Shown here: in pieces, positions 45,023 through 55,500 of the stretch
Position numbering within the stretch: the first letter of the stretch is position 1
How the letters are laid out: the number at the start of each line of letters is the position of its first letter
Origin: Saprospiraceae bacterium
Lineage (GTDB): Bacteria; Bacteroidota; Bacteroidia; Chitinophagales; Saprospiraceae
DNA: 64,000 nucleotides
Direction: 5' to 3'
Assembly (NCBI GenBank): GCA_013001595.1
Contig: JABDMH010000093.1
Span: 124,001 to 188,000, forward strand
Made by a program: the position numbers and the translations under genes
The notes under the pieces: model-generated
Told to the model about the DNA's origin: nothing
Database searches by the model: none
The model's input: only the letters and a program-made list of their open reading frames with translations

Positions 45023-46942
45023 ATGCGGATTTTGTTCGTTCAGATCTTGGTTGGACTTGCATACCTATTGTTGGGGTCTTGTGCAGTAGGGGCACAAAGC
45101 ACTGCTAAGGTTAGTAAAGCTGCCCAAAAGATATTTGATCATGCTGAGATTCTATTCAAGCAGGGGCAGCTTGATGAAGCAGAGATGGCGTATTTGAAGG
45201 TGCTGGATAAGGCGCCCCTTTACAATCTTGCCAGGGTGAGACTTGGTGCATTATACTTTGATCGAGGTCACTACGATGAGAGCGAAGTTTTTTTATTGCG
45301 AGTGCTCACTGAAGAACCCAACCAATATCCGCTTGTCCACTACAAGCTCGGTGAGATAGCCTGGATGACAAACGATTACAAAGCTGTCAGTAACGCGATG
45401 CATACCTTTTTGGACACAGGGTATGGCAGTCCCCAAGTGAAAGCTAAAGCTAGAAAATACATTCGCGATGCAAATTTCATGATAGATGCCAAGGCCCATT
45501 CTGATATGGTAATAAAATCATTGCCTGCTGCGATTAATACCACAGCAGCAGAATATCTCCCAGCTATGCCAGCCACAGATGCATTTATGGTTTTCACCAG
45601 AAGGGTCCGTGGCCAGGAAGATTTCTTTATTAGTCGGCGCAACCAGGATTCATGGCTTCCTGCCCAACCTATCAAGGAGCTTAATACTCCAGAAAATGAA
45701 GGTGCTCACGCAATTTCTGCTGACGGTAAAATGCTAATTTTTACAGCTTGTGCCCGTCGAGACGGACTTGGCAGTTGCGATCTATACTTTAGTGTACTTG
45801 GCGAAAGTGGTTGGTCCAAGCCCAGGAATATGGGCCCAACCGTTAATAGTAAATACTGGGATGGTCAACCTACACTTTCTGCCAACGGTCTAACGCTCTA
45901 TTTTTCGAGTAGCAGACCAGGTGGAGTAGGGGGTCGCGATCTATGGAGTACATCTAGAACACCCAAAGGCTGGTCAAGTCCTACCAATCTGTTTAGATTG
46001 AACACTAAAGACAACGATGAGTCACCCTTTCTCCACTTGGATGGAACTTCACTCTACTTCATGTCAGACGGACATCCTGGTTATGGTGGCACCGATCTAT
46101 TCCTTAGTAGGCTGATAGATGAAAACTGGACAACACCGACCAATTTAGGTGCACCGCTAAATACCGTGCAAGACGAGGGAGCATTGCACATAGATATCGC
46201 CGGAACGACGGGCTATTTCGCCAGGGAAGTCTCTGATCAGGATGCTAGAAATATCGACATCTACAAATTCCCCATACCGAAGCATCTGAGACCAACACCT
46301 GCCACTTATGCCATGATCAGGATTCTGGACGGAGGAAATGCAACACCATTGCAAGGAGTGGTGGACGTGTATGACTTGACTCTAGATAAATCTTTTATTC
46401 GAACCTATACCGACGCAAAAGGTGAATTATTGGTATGCCTTGCGGCTGGGAAGGGCTTTGCCATTCATGCGCAGAAAAAGGGCTACACCTTCTTCTCTAC
46501 ACACATCAATTTGGAAGAGGGCAATACTCGACTAAGGCCCTATACGTTGGAAGCGACATTGTATCCATTAGAGGATGCCAAAGAAAATGTGGATTCAGTA
46601 GAGCCAATAATCCTTGAAAATGTTTTTTTTGCATCAGGAAGCGCTGAAATTTTGCCAACCTCTTTACACGAGCTCAGAAAGCTGTATCAACTTATGGATG
46701 AAAACAAAGAGATGGTCATTGAAATCCAAGGCCATACAGATGATGTAGGCTCTTCCTCAGATAATGATTTGCTCTCTACGGTCCGTGCAGAGGCCATATA
46801 CAACTTCCTTATCGAGAAAGGCATTCCTCAAAGTCGCATGACCTATCGCGGATTTGGCGAAAAGAGGCCTTTAGTGTCAAACGATACGGAAGCAGGAAGG
46901 CAACGCAACCGACGCACAGAATTTATCATTACTCAGCGATAG
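45023..46942 (+). CDS. OmpA-family protein with TPR and PD40 repeats
   Basis: A 639-residue exported protein. The signal peptide ends near VGAQS. The order is TPR repeats (about 30-150), PD40 propeller blades (GAHAISADGKMLIFTACARR, QPTLSANGLTLYFSSSRPGG, FLHLDGTSLYFMSDGHPGYG), a carboxypeptidase-regulatory-like domain near 430-500 and a C-terminal OmpA domain (IQGHTDDVGSSSDNDLL, QRNRRTEFII). This is the architecture of the T9SS component PorE and its relatives, which bind peptidoglycan. Membership in T9SS is plausible but other paralogues exist. The rRNA methyltransferase gene follows after 4 bases. Confidence 0.85.
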   Translation: MRILFVQILVGLAYLLLGSCAVGAQSTAKVSKAAQKIFDHAEILFKQGQLDEAEMAYLKVLDKAPLYNLARVRLGALYFDRGHYDESEVFLLRVLTEEPNQYPLVHYKLGEIAWMTNDYKAVSNAMHTFLDTGYGSPQVKAKARKYIRDANFMIDAKAHSDMVIKSLPAAINTTAAEYLPAMPATDAFMVFTRRVRGQEDFFISRRNQDSWLPAQPIKELNTPENEGAHAISADGKMLIFTACARRDGLGSCDLYFSVLGESGWSKPRNMGPTVNSKYWDGQPTLSANGLTLYFSSSRPGGVGGRDLWSTSRTPKGWSSPTNLFRLNTKDNDESPFLHLDGTSLYFMSDGHPGYGGTDLFLSRLIDENWTTPTNLGAPLNTVQDEGALHIDIAGTTGYFAREVSDQDARNIDIYKFPIPKHLRPTPATYAMIRILDGGNATPLQGVVDVYDLTLDKSFIRTYTDAKGELLVCLAAGKGFAIHAQKKGYTFFSTHINLEEGNTRLRPYTLEATLYPLEDAKENVDSVEPIILENVFFASGSAEILPTSLHELRKLYQLMDENKEMVIEIQGHTDDVGSSSDNDLLSTVRAEAIYNFLIEKGIPQSRMTYRGFGEKRPLVSNDTEAGRQRNRRTEFIITQR

Positions 46943-46946
46943 CTAG

Positions 46947-48350
46947 ATGGCAAGAAAACAACCAATCTGGGAGGAGGTAACCGTAACCGGCATTGCTGAC
47001 AAAGGAATGTCCGTGGGAAGAGACAAGACAGGTAGGGTAGTCTTCCTGCAAGGTGGCCTACCAGGTGACGTGGTCGATGTACGCATCCTGCGTAAGCGCA
47101 AGGGCATTTGGCAAGGAGTACCAGAAAAAATGCATCGTGCGTCTCCTGATCGAATCAGTGCACCTTGCCAACACTTTCTAGACTGCGGAGGCTGCAAGTG
47201 GCAAGACTTAGATTATCATGCCCAGTTGAATCAAAAAGAGCAAGTGGTGCGTAATGCGATGTCCAGAATTGCAAAGGTAGACATCGGACAATTCGAGGAA
47301 ATCTTGGGTTCAGAAAAGATATTTCAGTACCGAAATAAGATGGAGTACTCCTTCTCCAATCAGCGCTGGAAGACGAAAGAGGAAATAGCACTCAATGAAG
47401 AAATCCAGTCGGATGGTGCGCTGGGCCTTCACCCACCTCGATTCTTTAACAAAGTGGTCGACATTCATGAGTGCCTCTTGCAAGAGCACCTATCCAATGA
47501 CATTAGAAATTTTGTTAGGACTTATGCCCTCAAGTACAACCTAAGCTACTTTGATCCAATGCAGCATAAAGGCTTTCTTAGAAACATGATCATTCGCAAT
47601 ACCAAAGATGGACAATGGATGGTTGTAATGAGTTTTCACCACGAAGCCAAGTCGGAAAGAGAAGCACTACTCAATGAGTTGGTAAAGAAATTCCCACAAA
47701 TCACCTCCCTACACTATGTAATTAATCGCAAGAAAAACGACACCCTTTTTGATCAAGATATTCAATGTTATCATGGTCAAGACCATATCGTGGAGGAGAT
47801 CGGTGACCTACACTACAAGATTAGGCCAAAATCATTTTTCCAGACCAATCCTCATCAGGCTGAGCAGCTGTATGACTTGACCAAGGATTATTGTTCATTA
47901 GAAGGTACGGAGACCGTATATGATCTGTATACGGGAACGGGCAGCATTGCATTATATGTTGCAAAGACATGTAGAGAGGTGGTAGGAGTGGAAGAAGTAG
48001 GTGATGCCATCAAAGATGCTCAAGAAAATGCTGAAAGGAATCAGATTTCAAATGCACATTTTTATGTCGGTGATGTGAAGAGTGTTTTCTCACCGGCATT
48101 GTTGCAGAAGCATGGCTCCCCTGACGTTTTGATCGCTGATCCACCAAGGGGGGGCATGCATGGAAAAGTGATTGAGAATATTCTTGAAGGTGAGCCCCAT
48201 AGAATCGTTTACATTAGTTGCAACCCCTCGACACAAGCGAGAGATATTCAATTACTTTCGGAAAAGTATCAAGTGGCAAAAATGCGACCAGTCGATATGT
48301 TTCCCCATACAAGTCATATAGAAAACGTTGCACAGCTAATACATAGGTAA
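46947..48350 (+). CDS. rlmD: 23S rRNA (uracil-C5)-methyltransferase, RlmD/RumA type
   Basis: A 467-residue SAM-dependent enzyme. It has an N-terminal TRAM domain (VTVTGIADKGMSVGRDKTGR), a 4Fe-4S cluster region (CQHFLDCGGCKWQDLDY), the SAM motif VYDLYTGTGSIALYVA and the catalytic Cys in YISCNPST. It makes m5U in 23S rRNA, probably at position 1939, though RlmCD-type specificity is possible. It follows the OmpA gene by 4 bases and precedes a small conserved gene by 2 bases. Confidence 0.92.
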   Translation: MARKQPIWEEVTVTGIADKGMSVGRDKTGRVVFLQGGLPGDVVDVRILRKRKGIWQGVPEKMHRASPDRISAPCQHFLDCGGCKWQDLDYHAQLNQKEQVVRNAMSRIAKVDIGQFEEILGSEKIFQYRNKMEYSFSNQRWKTKEEIALNEEIQSDGALGLHPPRFFNKVVDIHECLLQEHLSNDIRNFVRTYALKYNLSYFDPMQHKGFLRNMIIRNTKDGQWMVVMSFHHEAKSEREALLNELVKKFPQITSLHYVINRKKNDTLFDQDIQCYHGQDHIVEEIGDLHYKIRPKSFFQTNPHQAEQLYDLTKDYCSLEGTETVYDLYTGTGSIALYVAKTCREVVGVEEVGDAIKDAQENAERNQISNAHFYVGDVKSVFSPALLQKHGSPDVLIADPPRGGMHGKVIENILEGEPHRIVYISCNPSTQARDIQLLSEKYQVAKMRPVDMFPHTSHIENVAQLIHR

Positions 48351-48352
48351 TT

Positions 48353-48727
48353 ATGGTCGGACAAGGTAAAGGCAACTTTTTGGTGTTGGAGAAAGAGCTC
48401 AAACCCTATCAATCAGTGATGGAGCAGGCAGTGGAGGCCATCTTAGACAAAGAAGTTTCGGACTTTCCGATATTGGTCATTCATCAACAACACATAGAAC
48501 TGGGTTTACCTGTGGTCGACCACAAAAAGGTGAATGGCAAATGGTCTATAAATGCCAGTACCTTAGAAGAATTTGCCACCAAGCAATTGATTGCGACAGA
48601 TAAAATTGAAGATTTTCAAAGTATATATAAAGATCCTGGCCAACATCTATGTTTATTTGTAATCAGCGAGTTGGGTGCCCAATTTATCTTTACTCCTAGA
48701 AAACCTGATTTAGGCGAATCTAAATAA
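48353..48727 (+). CDS. Conserved hypothetical protein of the rlmD operon
   Basis: A 124-residue soluble protein of mixed alpha/beta composition (AVEAILDKEVSDFPILVIHQ, VNGKWSINASTLEEFATKQL, HLCLFVISELGAQFIFTPR). I do not recognise a domain. It starts two bases after the rlmD stop and ends 31 bases before rfbA, so it is likely cotranscribed with the former. I have the impression of the same neighbour in other Bacteroidota, but this was not checked. Confidence 0.7.
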   Translation: MVGQGKGNFLVLEKELKPYQSVMEQAVEAILDKEVSDFPILVIHQQHIELGLPVVDHKKVNGKWSINASTLEEFATKQLIATDKIEDFQSIYKDPGQHLCLFVISELGAQFIFTPRKPDLGESK

Positions 48728-48758
48728 ATAATATAACCACCCTGAAACATACAGTAAT

Positions 48759-49619
48759 ATGAAAGGAATTATCCTTGCTGGAGGACTAGGCACCCGTTTA
48801 TATCCATTGACACTGGCAGTGAGTAAGCAATTGATGCCGGTTTATGATAAACCGATGATCTATTATCCCTTGTCTACCTTGATGTCTGCCGGCATCCATG
48901 AAATTTTAATTATTTCGACACCTCATGATTTACCTAATTTCAAGAAGCTTCTGGGGGACGGTTCAGACCTGGGCTGTAGTTTTTCCTACGCTGAACAAGC
49001 TGAACCAAGGGGGCTAGCAGAGGCATTCATTATAGGAGAGCGTTTCATAAACGGAGATGGTGCCGCTCTAATTCTTGGTGACAACATATTTTATGGCCAT
49101 GGTCTGGAGGTGGAACTAGAGGGAGCAGCCAATCCCGATGGTGGCATTGTCTTCGCTTATCAGGTTGCGGATCCTGAGCGATATGGAGTGGTAGAATTTG
49201 ATGATAACCTAAAGGTCGTATCGATCGAAGAGAAACCTACTTTACCTAAGTCAAACTATGCAGTTCCGGGACTCTACTTTTATGATAATGAAGTGGTCGA
49301 AGTAGCTAAAAATCTACAACCAAGTGAAAGGGGTGAGTTGGAAATAACGGATGTGAATAGGCACTACTTAAAGGCAGGAAAATTAAAGGTAGCTGTCTTA
49401 AGCCGAGGAATTGCCTGGCTGGATACGGGTACTCACGAGTCTCTTATACAGGCTGGGCAGTTTGTGCAGGCCATAGAGGATCGGCAAGGATTGAAGATCG
49501 GATGTATTGAAGAAGTAGCCTATCAGCAAGGATTCATCAGTGATGAAGGTTTAGCGAAGTTAGCTCATCGCTACTTAAAAAGTGGCTACGGAGAGTACCT
49601 CATGACACTTCTACCTTAA
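48759..49619 (+). CDS. rfbA: Glucose-1-phosphate thymidylyltransferase
   Basis: A 286-residue nucleotidyltransferase making dTDP-glucose, the first step to dTDP-rhamnose and related sugars. The signature [19 protein letters not shown] is followed by [14 protein letters not shown] and the metal site ILGDNIFYG, and [20 protein letters not shown] lies in the sugar site. The length matches RmlA. No rfbB, rfbC or rfbD is in the window. Confidence 0.95.
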   Translation: MKGIILAGGLGTRLYPLTLAVSKQLMPVYDKPMIYYPLSTLMSAGIHEILIISTPHDLPNFKKLLGDGSDLGCSFSYAEQAEPRGLAEAFIIGERFINGDGAALILGDNIFYGHGLEVELEGAANPDGGIVFAYQVADPERYGVVEFDDNLKVVSIEEKPTLPKSNYAVPGLYFYDNEVVEVAKNLQPSERGELEITDVNRHYLKAGKLKVAVLSRGIAWLDTGTHESLIQAGQFVQAIEDRQGLKIGCIEEVAYQQGFISDEGLAKLAHRYLKSGYGEYLMTLLP

Positions 49620-49802
49620 CATATCTGATTTTTGAATGTCTTTTGGATCTGTAAGTAACAGGTTTCCGATTTAGATGATGTCATTTTGAATTTAAACAAG
49701 ACATAAAAAAAATAAGCATTGTGGGGCTACGTAAATTTTTTATGACACAGTATAAATTCAAAAGAACCAGCATAAAAATGGAAGGTTTTATTTACTGATT
49801 CC

Positions 49803-50927
49803 TTAATGCATAAATCTGCTTAGATCGGTACCGTCAAGGGCTGCTGACATTACTTCAGGAAATACCTCAGGCACTACAGCAAAAGCAGGCACGTCGAGTT
49901 GCGCTAGTCGAACCGCCATCTTTCTGTCATAAGTGGGCAAGCCCTGCTCATCTAGTGCCAGTAGGACAATGACCCTCACATTGCGATTGAGTAGCTCTTG
50001 AGTTTTACTGATAAGGAGATCTTCAGGAGCACCCTCAAATAGATCACTAATCAATACAATGGTGGTATCGAGATCATCCTCTAGCAACTGGCTGGCATAA
50101 TGCATGGCTCTCTGGATGTTTGTGCCCCCTCCCAATTGAGATTGCATAAGCAATTCGACCGGATCATGCAAATGATCTGTTAAGTCCACAACAGCTGTGT
50201 CAAAAATAATTAGATGTGTTTTGATACTGCGTATACTTGCCATGATTGATCCAAGGATGGCTGCGTAGATGAATGACTCGACCATCGATGCACTCTGATC
50301 TATTAGAAGAACGAGTCGTTTCAAAGCACGATGTCTCTTTGGTCGACCGATTAAAACCTCAGGAATGATGGTTTGTAAATCTCGCTGATAGTGCTTCATG
50401 TTGTGCCTAATGGTGAGATCCCAGTCAACTTCATTTGCTCTTGGATTCTTTGTCTTTTGCTTATGGTCCTGCCGACCGGCTAGTCGGTCTAGCACTTTAA
50501 ATGTTAGTTGTTCTTCTAATTTTTGTGCTAACTTTCTAACTAGCATTCTAGCCTGACTTAAGGCTTCAGGGGAAAGGGCGTCTTTGACCGACAATATCGA
50601 TGCGACAAGACCTATATCGGGTTCGACTTCGTGTAGAAATCCTGGTTGGCTCAATAGTTTCTTAATGCCAAACTTCTCAATGGCATCTTTCTGAACAACT
50701 CTGACTACATTCTGTGGAAATAGGCTCCTAATATTGGCAAACCACTGGAAGGAGAGTCTGAGTGATTTGCTGAGGCTGCCTTTTTTTTCACCTTGATACA
50801 ATTTACTGAGGGTCTGATCTATTTGCTGTTCGAGCTGATTTAAATCTTCATCGCCCTTCTGATCATCAAGCGCACCCAAAGCAAGGCGCCAGCGCTTAGA
50901 GCGTTGATCAAGGTTATCGTCTGCCAC
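49803..50927 (-). CDS. VWA (CoxE-like) domain protein
   Basis: A 374-residue cytoplasmic protein with a helical N-terminal half and a von Willebrand A domain in the second half. The MIDAS metal site is LLIDQSASM (Asp210, Ser212, Ser214), GGGTNIQRAM and LISDLFEGAP. This matches the VWA proteins usually encoded beside a MoxR AAA+ ATPase and SWIM-domain proteins, but none of these partners is in the window. It starts with GTG at 50925-50927 because no ATG is close, and overlaps the GlsB-like gene by 14 bases. Confidence 0.85.
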   Translation of the reverse strand: MADDNLDQRSKRWRLALGALDDQKGDEDLNQLEQQIDQTLSKLYQGEKKGSLSKSLRLSFQWFANIRSLFPQNVVRVVQKDAIEKFGIKKLLSQPGFLHEVEPDIGLVASILSVKDALSPEALSQARMLVRKLAQKLEEQLTFKVLDRLAGRQDHKQKTKNPRANEVDWDLTIRHNMKHYQRDLQTIIPEVLIGRPKRHRALKRLVLLIDQSASMVESFIYAAILGSIMASIRSIKTHLIIFDTAVVDLTDHLHDPVELLMQSQLGGGTNIQRAMHYASQLLEDDLDTTIVLISDLFEGAPEDLLISKTQELLNRNVRVIVLLALDEQGLPTYDRKMAVRLAQLDVPAFAVVPEVFPEVMSAALDGTDLSRFMH

Positions 50928-51162
50928 CTCCTAGTAAACGATAAAACCATAGAACGACAAAAGCTCCAACCGCTGCCGTGATTACCGAACCCGTGAAGCC
51001 GCCTACGGTTATATTCAGTTTTTGAAAGATCCAACCACCGACGATGGCACCAACAATGCCCAAAAGAATATTCATAATCAAACCACTTCCCGACCCTTTA
51101 AAAAGCAGACTTCCTAGCCAACCCGCCAAGGCACCAACAATAAGAAAATAGATCCAGTCCAT
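50914..51162 (-). CDS. GlsB/YeaQ/YmgE family membrane protein
   Basis: An 82-residue protein with three hydrophobic segments rich in Gly (IYFLIVGALAGWLGSLLFKG, IMNILLGIVGAIVGGWIF, SVITAAVGAFVVLWFYRLLG). It is the transglycosylase-associated/GlsB family linked to envelope stress in other bacteria; the molecular function is not known. Its 3' end overlaps the VWA gene start, implying coupling. Confidence 0.92.
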   Translation of the reverse strand: MDWIYFLIVGALAGWLGSLLFKGSGSGLIMNILLGIVGAIVGGWIFQKLNITVGGFTGSVITAAVGAFVVLWFYRLLGGGRR

Positions 51163-51330
51163 AGTTGAATGATATTGTGAGATAAGGTAGCACTTTTTCT
51201 ACTAATGCTATATCCAATAGTGGTCTTAAAGATTAGGTTATGATCATCAGATCTACTGGCATTTATATCTCAATGTGATGTTGGAACCTATCTGAGTAAC
51301 TTGGTGAGATACCCTTATATTTAGCCCTAC

Positions 51331-52449
51331 ATGACCAAGGTGTATTCAGAATCGGAAAAGAGAAAAGCGCTCAGCACATTTCGTTTATCAAGGGTTTTTT
51401 TACCCGTGCTCATTGGATTGACTGTGGTGGGTTATCTATTCTACCACCAGTATGATCCACAGGCTTTTGCCAATATTCAATGGACCAGACATACCCTGGC
51501 CTGGATCTTATTGGCTCTTGGGTGCCTCCTTGCCAGAATCTTTTGCTATGCTTGGAGGTTGTATATTTTAGCTGACCAAAGCTTCTCCTTTGCTAAGTGT
51601 ATCCAACTCATATTTCTATGGGAGTTTAGCTCAGCTGTATCACCTACTAACGTAGGAGGTAGTACCGTAGCCCTTTTTATCATTGCTCAGGAAAAGATTG
51701 GAGTTGCCCGCACAACAACCATTGTGCTATATACCATTGTGCTTGATGCACTGTTTTCTTTGATTTGCATCCCGGTCTGGGTCATTATCTTTGGTGGCAA
51801 TATTTTGGGCCCTGGTCGACTTCCTTTTAATCAATTTGGTGGCTGGGAAATTACCCTATTGGTTGCTTACGGCATTATGTTCTGCTACGGGGCTTTTTTT
51901 GCATATGGCCTGTTTTATAAGCCACAGACATTACGGAGGTTTTCGATTTGGCTTAGTCGACGTTCCTTTTTAAGTAAATATCGTGATCGGCTAGTAAAGC
52001 TAGGTGATGACATTGCAATGACATCAAGGACACTCTATCGTCAAGACCGTTCATATCATATCTCAGCATTTGTTGCCACTGCTGGTGCCTGGTCTTGCAG
52101 GTTCTTTTTGATCATATGCCTGATAGCTGGGATTTGTGGCACAGTTAAGTTTGACTTGGCATCCATTTTTGAGCTATATGCTCGCATTCAGACCATGTTT
52201 GTAATGATGGCTGTTAGTCCTACACCTGGTGGGGCTGGGTTTGCTGAGATTTTGTTTGGGGAATTGCTGGCAGATTATGTGCCTTCCGGTATATCATTTG
52301 TAGTGGCATCCTTGTGGCGTATGATGGCGTATTACTTCTTTCTCTTAGCTGGAGCCATTATTATTCCACAGTGGTTAAATGGTATTCTACGAAAGCGTAA
52401 ACGGGAAAGAGAACAACGAAAAAAAATGTCCTCATCGGGAGAAGCATAA
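51331..52449 (+). CDS. Flippase-like/lysylphosphatidylglycerol synthase TM-domain protein
   Basis: A 372-residue polytopic membrane protein of the UPF0104/LPG synthase transmembrane family with about eight helices. Typical features are FLWEFSSAVSPTNVGGSTVALFI and MMAVSPTPGGAGFAEILFGE (landmarks SPTNVGG and SPTPGGAGFAE). The cytosolic synthase domain of MprF is absent, so a lipid flippase or transport role is the common inference. It ends in a very basic tail (RKRKREREQRKKM). It converges with the giant repeat gene across a shared terminator. Confidence 0.88.
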   Translation: MTKVYSESEKRKALSTFRLSRVFLPVLIGLTVVGYLFYHQYDPQAFANIQWTRHTLAWILLALGCLLARIFCYAWRLYILADQSFSFAKCIQLIFLWEFSSAVSPTNVGGSTVALFIIAQEKIGVARTTTIVLYTIVLDALFSLICIPVWVIIFGGNILGPGRLPFNQFGGWEITLLVAYGIMFCYGAFFAYGLFYKPQTLRRFSIWLSRRSFLSKYRDRLVKLGDDIAMTSRTLYRQDRSYHISAFVATAGAWSCRFFLIICLIAGICGTVKFDLASIFELYARIQTMFVMMAVSPTPGGAGFAEILFGELLADYVPSGISFVVASLWRMMAYYFFLLAGAIIIPQWLNGILRKRKREREQRKKMSSSGEA

Positions 52450-52516
52450 GACAACCAGTACTACAGAGCTAATGCCTACTAGACTAGTCAAGTGAAAATT
52501 CTGACCTTAAAAAAGG

Positions 52517-52547
52517 AAGGGGGCTACCCTGAAAGAGCAGCCCCCTT
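52517..52547. terminator. Bidirectional terminator hairpin
   Basis: AAGGGGGCT pairs perfectly with AGCCCCCTT around a 13-base loop. An A-run precedes the stem on the plus strand, giving a T-run for minus-strand transcripts of the giant repeat gene. It serves the convergent flippase-like and repeat genes. Confidence 0.85.
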
Positions 52548-52565
52548 GCCAAACAAAATCCGAGT

Positions 52566-55500
52566 CTACCAATCCTTCATTATCTTAAACACTTGGTTTT
52601 CTATCTTGACGAAGTAGAGAGAAGAAGGATTTTCTACTGCAAGGGTTACCTCCAGTAAGTTATATCCTTGTGATATAGATTCTCTTCTTGTAACTACTTC
52701 AAGTCCTCCAGGATTAAAAACTTGGAGGGGAGTAAGCATTGGCTTGGAGGCTTCAATCTCCGCGTAAATAATTCCAGCGTGGTACCAGACATTTATAATC
52801 TCAATGCCACTGCGAGACATCGCCGCACTTACATCAAAGACCGCACCGGCTACATCTAAAGCAGCACAAATTGAACCACCACCTTGAACCAGGAGACCGT
52901 TCACGTCTACTCCAGTGGTGACTCCGACTTCTACGATACCTAGATCTAGGGTTAACGTATCATATACCAGTGTATGAATGGTATATTTTCCTGAAGTTGT
53001 CACTTCAAACATTGGAGTTGCATTGACATTTTGAATCACCAGATCATCTCCAGAAGTCAAGACATAGATGAGACTAAATCCTTCTGGCACCACAGGATCC
53101 TCACCTACACTGGCTTGCAACATAGCGGAGCCCATTCCATCTAACATTGGACTTGGATTATCTGCCACCAAGGTTCCGGCACTGGGTCCGACAGATATTT
53201 TACTTCCCGCCACATCCAGAGCAGCACAGATTGAACCTCCACCTTGAACAAGCAGGCCATTCACATCAATACCGGTTGTGACTCCTGGTACAACAATACT
53301 TAGATCCAAGGTATTGGCATCATACACCAATGTATGGATGGTGTAATTCCCTGGCATGTCGACCTCGAAAGTTGGCTCAGCCCCTACTTGCTGTATCACC
53401 AAACCATCTCCTTGAGTCAGTACATACAAAACGCTGTATCCTGCCGGTACCACAGGCTCGTCGGCATGTTGCGCATCCAATGAGACCGAAGAACCATCGA
53501 AGCAAACTAAAGCGCTTTCAGAATTCAAGGTACCAGCTATAGGTCCACTCGCTTCGAAAACTGCTCCGGCAACATCGAGTGAAGCGCAGATACTACCGCC
53601 CCCTTGAATCAAGAGGCCGTTTACATCTACGCCTGTGGTAACACCAAATTCAACAATACCTAAGTCTAGTGTTAAGGGATCATAGACCAAAGAGTGTATT
53701 GTATATGTACCTGTATTGGTAACCTCGAACATTGGATTTTCTGCAACAGCCTGAATCACCAAGTTTGATCCTTCAGTTAAGACAAACAATTGAGTGTATC
53801 CTTCTGGTATGAAAGGTTCTCTTTCTGTACCTGCTTCAAGCATAAAAGATCCCGTGCAACCAGAAGTTGATACTGATACAAGGGTCCCGGCATCAGGGCC
53901 GACGATGAAGCGTGCTCCAGCAACATCGAGTGAAGCACAAATTTGTCCTCCCCCTTGAATCAAGAGCCCATTTACATCAAAACCAGTTGTTACGCCAAGT
54001 TCCACGATACCCAGATCGAGCGTGCTCGTATCATACACAAGACTATGAATGGTGTAGATTCCCCCACTAGACACATCAAATGATGGTGTACTGCTCACAC
54101 CTTGAATAACCAATTCGTCTCCTGATGTAAGAACATAGATGTGAGAATATCCTGCGGGAAGACTAGCTGGCTCCACAACTTCGGCCGTGATAGTAGTCTC
54201 TGATCCCGAAAAACAAACGAAGGAAGATGGTGCGTTTAAGGTACCAGCGCTAACTCCAACCACTGTAAATGGTGCACCTGCAACGTCAAGCGCCGCACAA
54301 ATGGAACCTCCTCCTTGAATTAGGAGTCCATTTACGTCGAATCCGGTAGTCTCACCGGGCACTACTATACTCAGATCTAATGTATTAGGATCGTACACAA
54401 GGGTGTGAATCGTGTACGTACCATTATCTTCTACCGTGAAAATAGGTTCTCCTCCAACTTGTTCGATGACCAGAGATTCTCCTTTAGTAAGTACATAGAG
54501 TTGCTGGTAACCTTCTGGAATATATGGAGCAGATGCAACTTCAGCAGCCAAGGTTACTTCCATGTCGCAGCCTTCAACAGATCCTGCTGTCAAAGTACCT
54601 GAACTTGGACCTATACTAAATTTCGCCCCTGCAACATCCAAGCTTCCACATATACTTCCTCCGCCCTGCGCCAAAAGACCGTTGACATCAAAACCGGTGG
54701 TTACACCTATTTGGACAATGCCTAAATCGAGCGTTTCCATGTCATAGATCAGTGTATGAATCTTATAAGAATTTGGAACTCCTACGTCGAATTGTGGTTC
54801 TGCAGAAACCGCCTGGATTACTAGATCATCTCCACTGGTCAAGACATAGATGGTTGAATAGCCATCTGGAACTACAGCATCACCCTGTGCCGCAGCTTCT
54901 ATCATAATGGGTTCGTTACTAGCACAGAAATCAGACGAAACTGCGACCAAAGTACCAGCTTGTGGATCCGCTACTTTGAACCTTGCACCTGCAACGTCTA
55001 AACTTGCACAGATCTGTCCACCACCCTGGATCAGAAGACCATTCACATCTACTCCAGTGGTAACTCCTGGTACTACAATACCTAGATCCAATGTAGTGGG
55101 ATCATACACGAGTGTATGGATGGTATAAATACCCTCTTCTTCCACAGTGAAAGCTGGTTCCGAACCAACTTGCTGGATGACTAACTCTTCACCACTTGTC
55201 AAGACATAAATTGTCTCAAAGCCCTCCAAAATGACTGCATCTCCATTGGCCATAGCAGTAAGGGTAACTTCACCGTCAGCAAGACAACCTGAAGATGAAG
55301 ATGTTAGCGTTCCGGCATCTGGACCTATGGAAAAGACCGTCCCTGCGACATCAAGAGATGCACAAATTCCTCCGCCACCTTGGACTAGGAGCCCATTGAC
55401 ATCAAAACCGGTTGTCTCACCGAAAACAACAATTCCTAGATCCAGGGTGAGTGGATCATAAACAAGTGAATGAATGGTGAACATGCCACTTTCGCTGACT

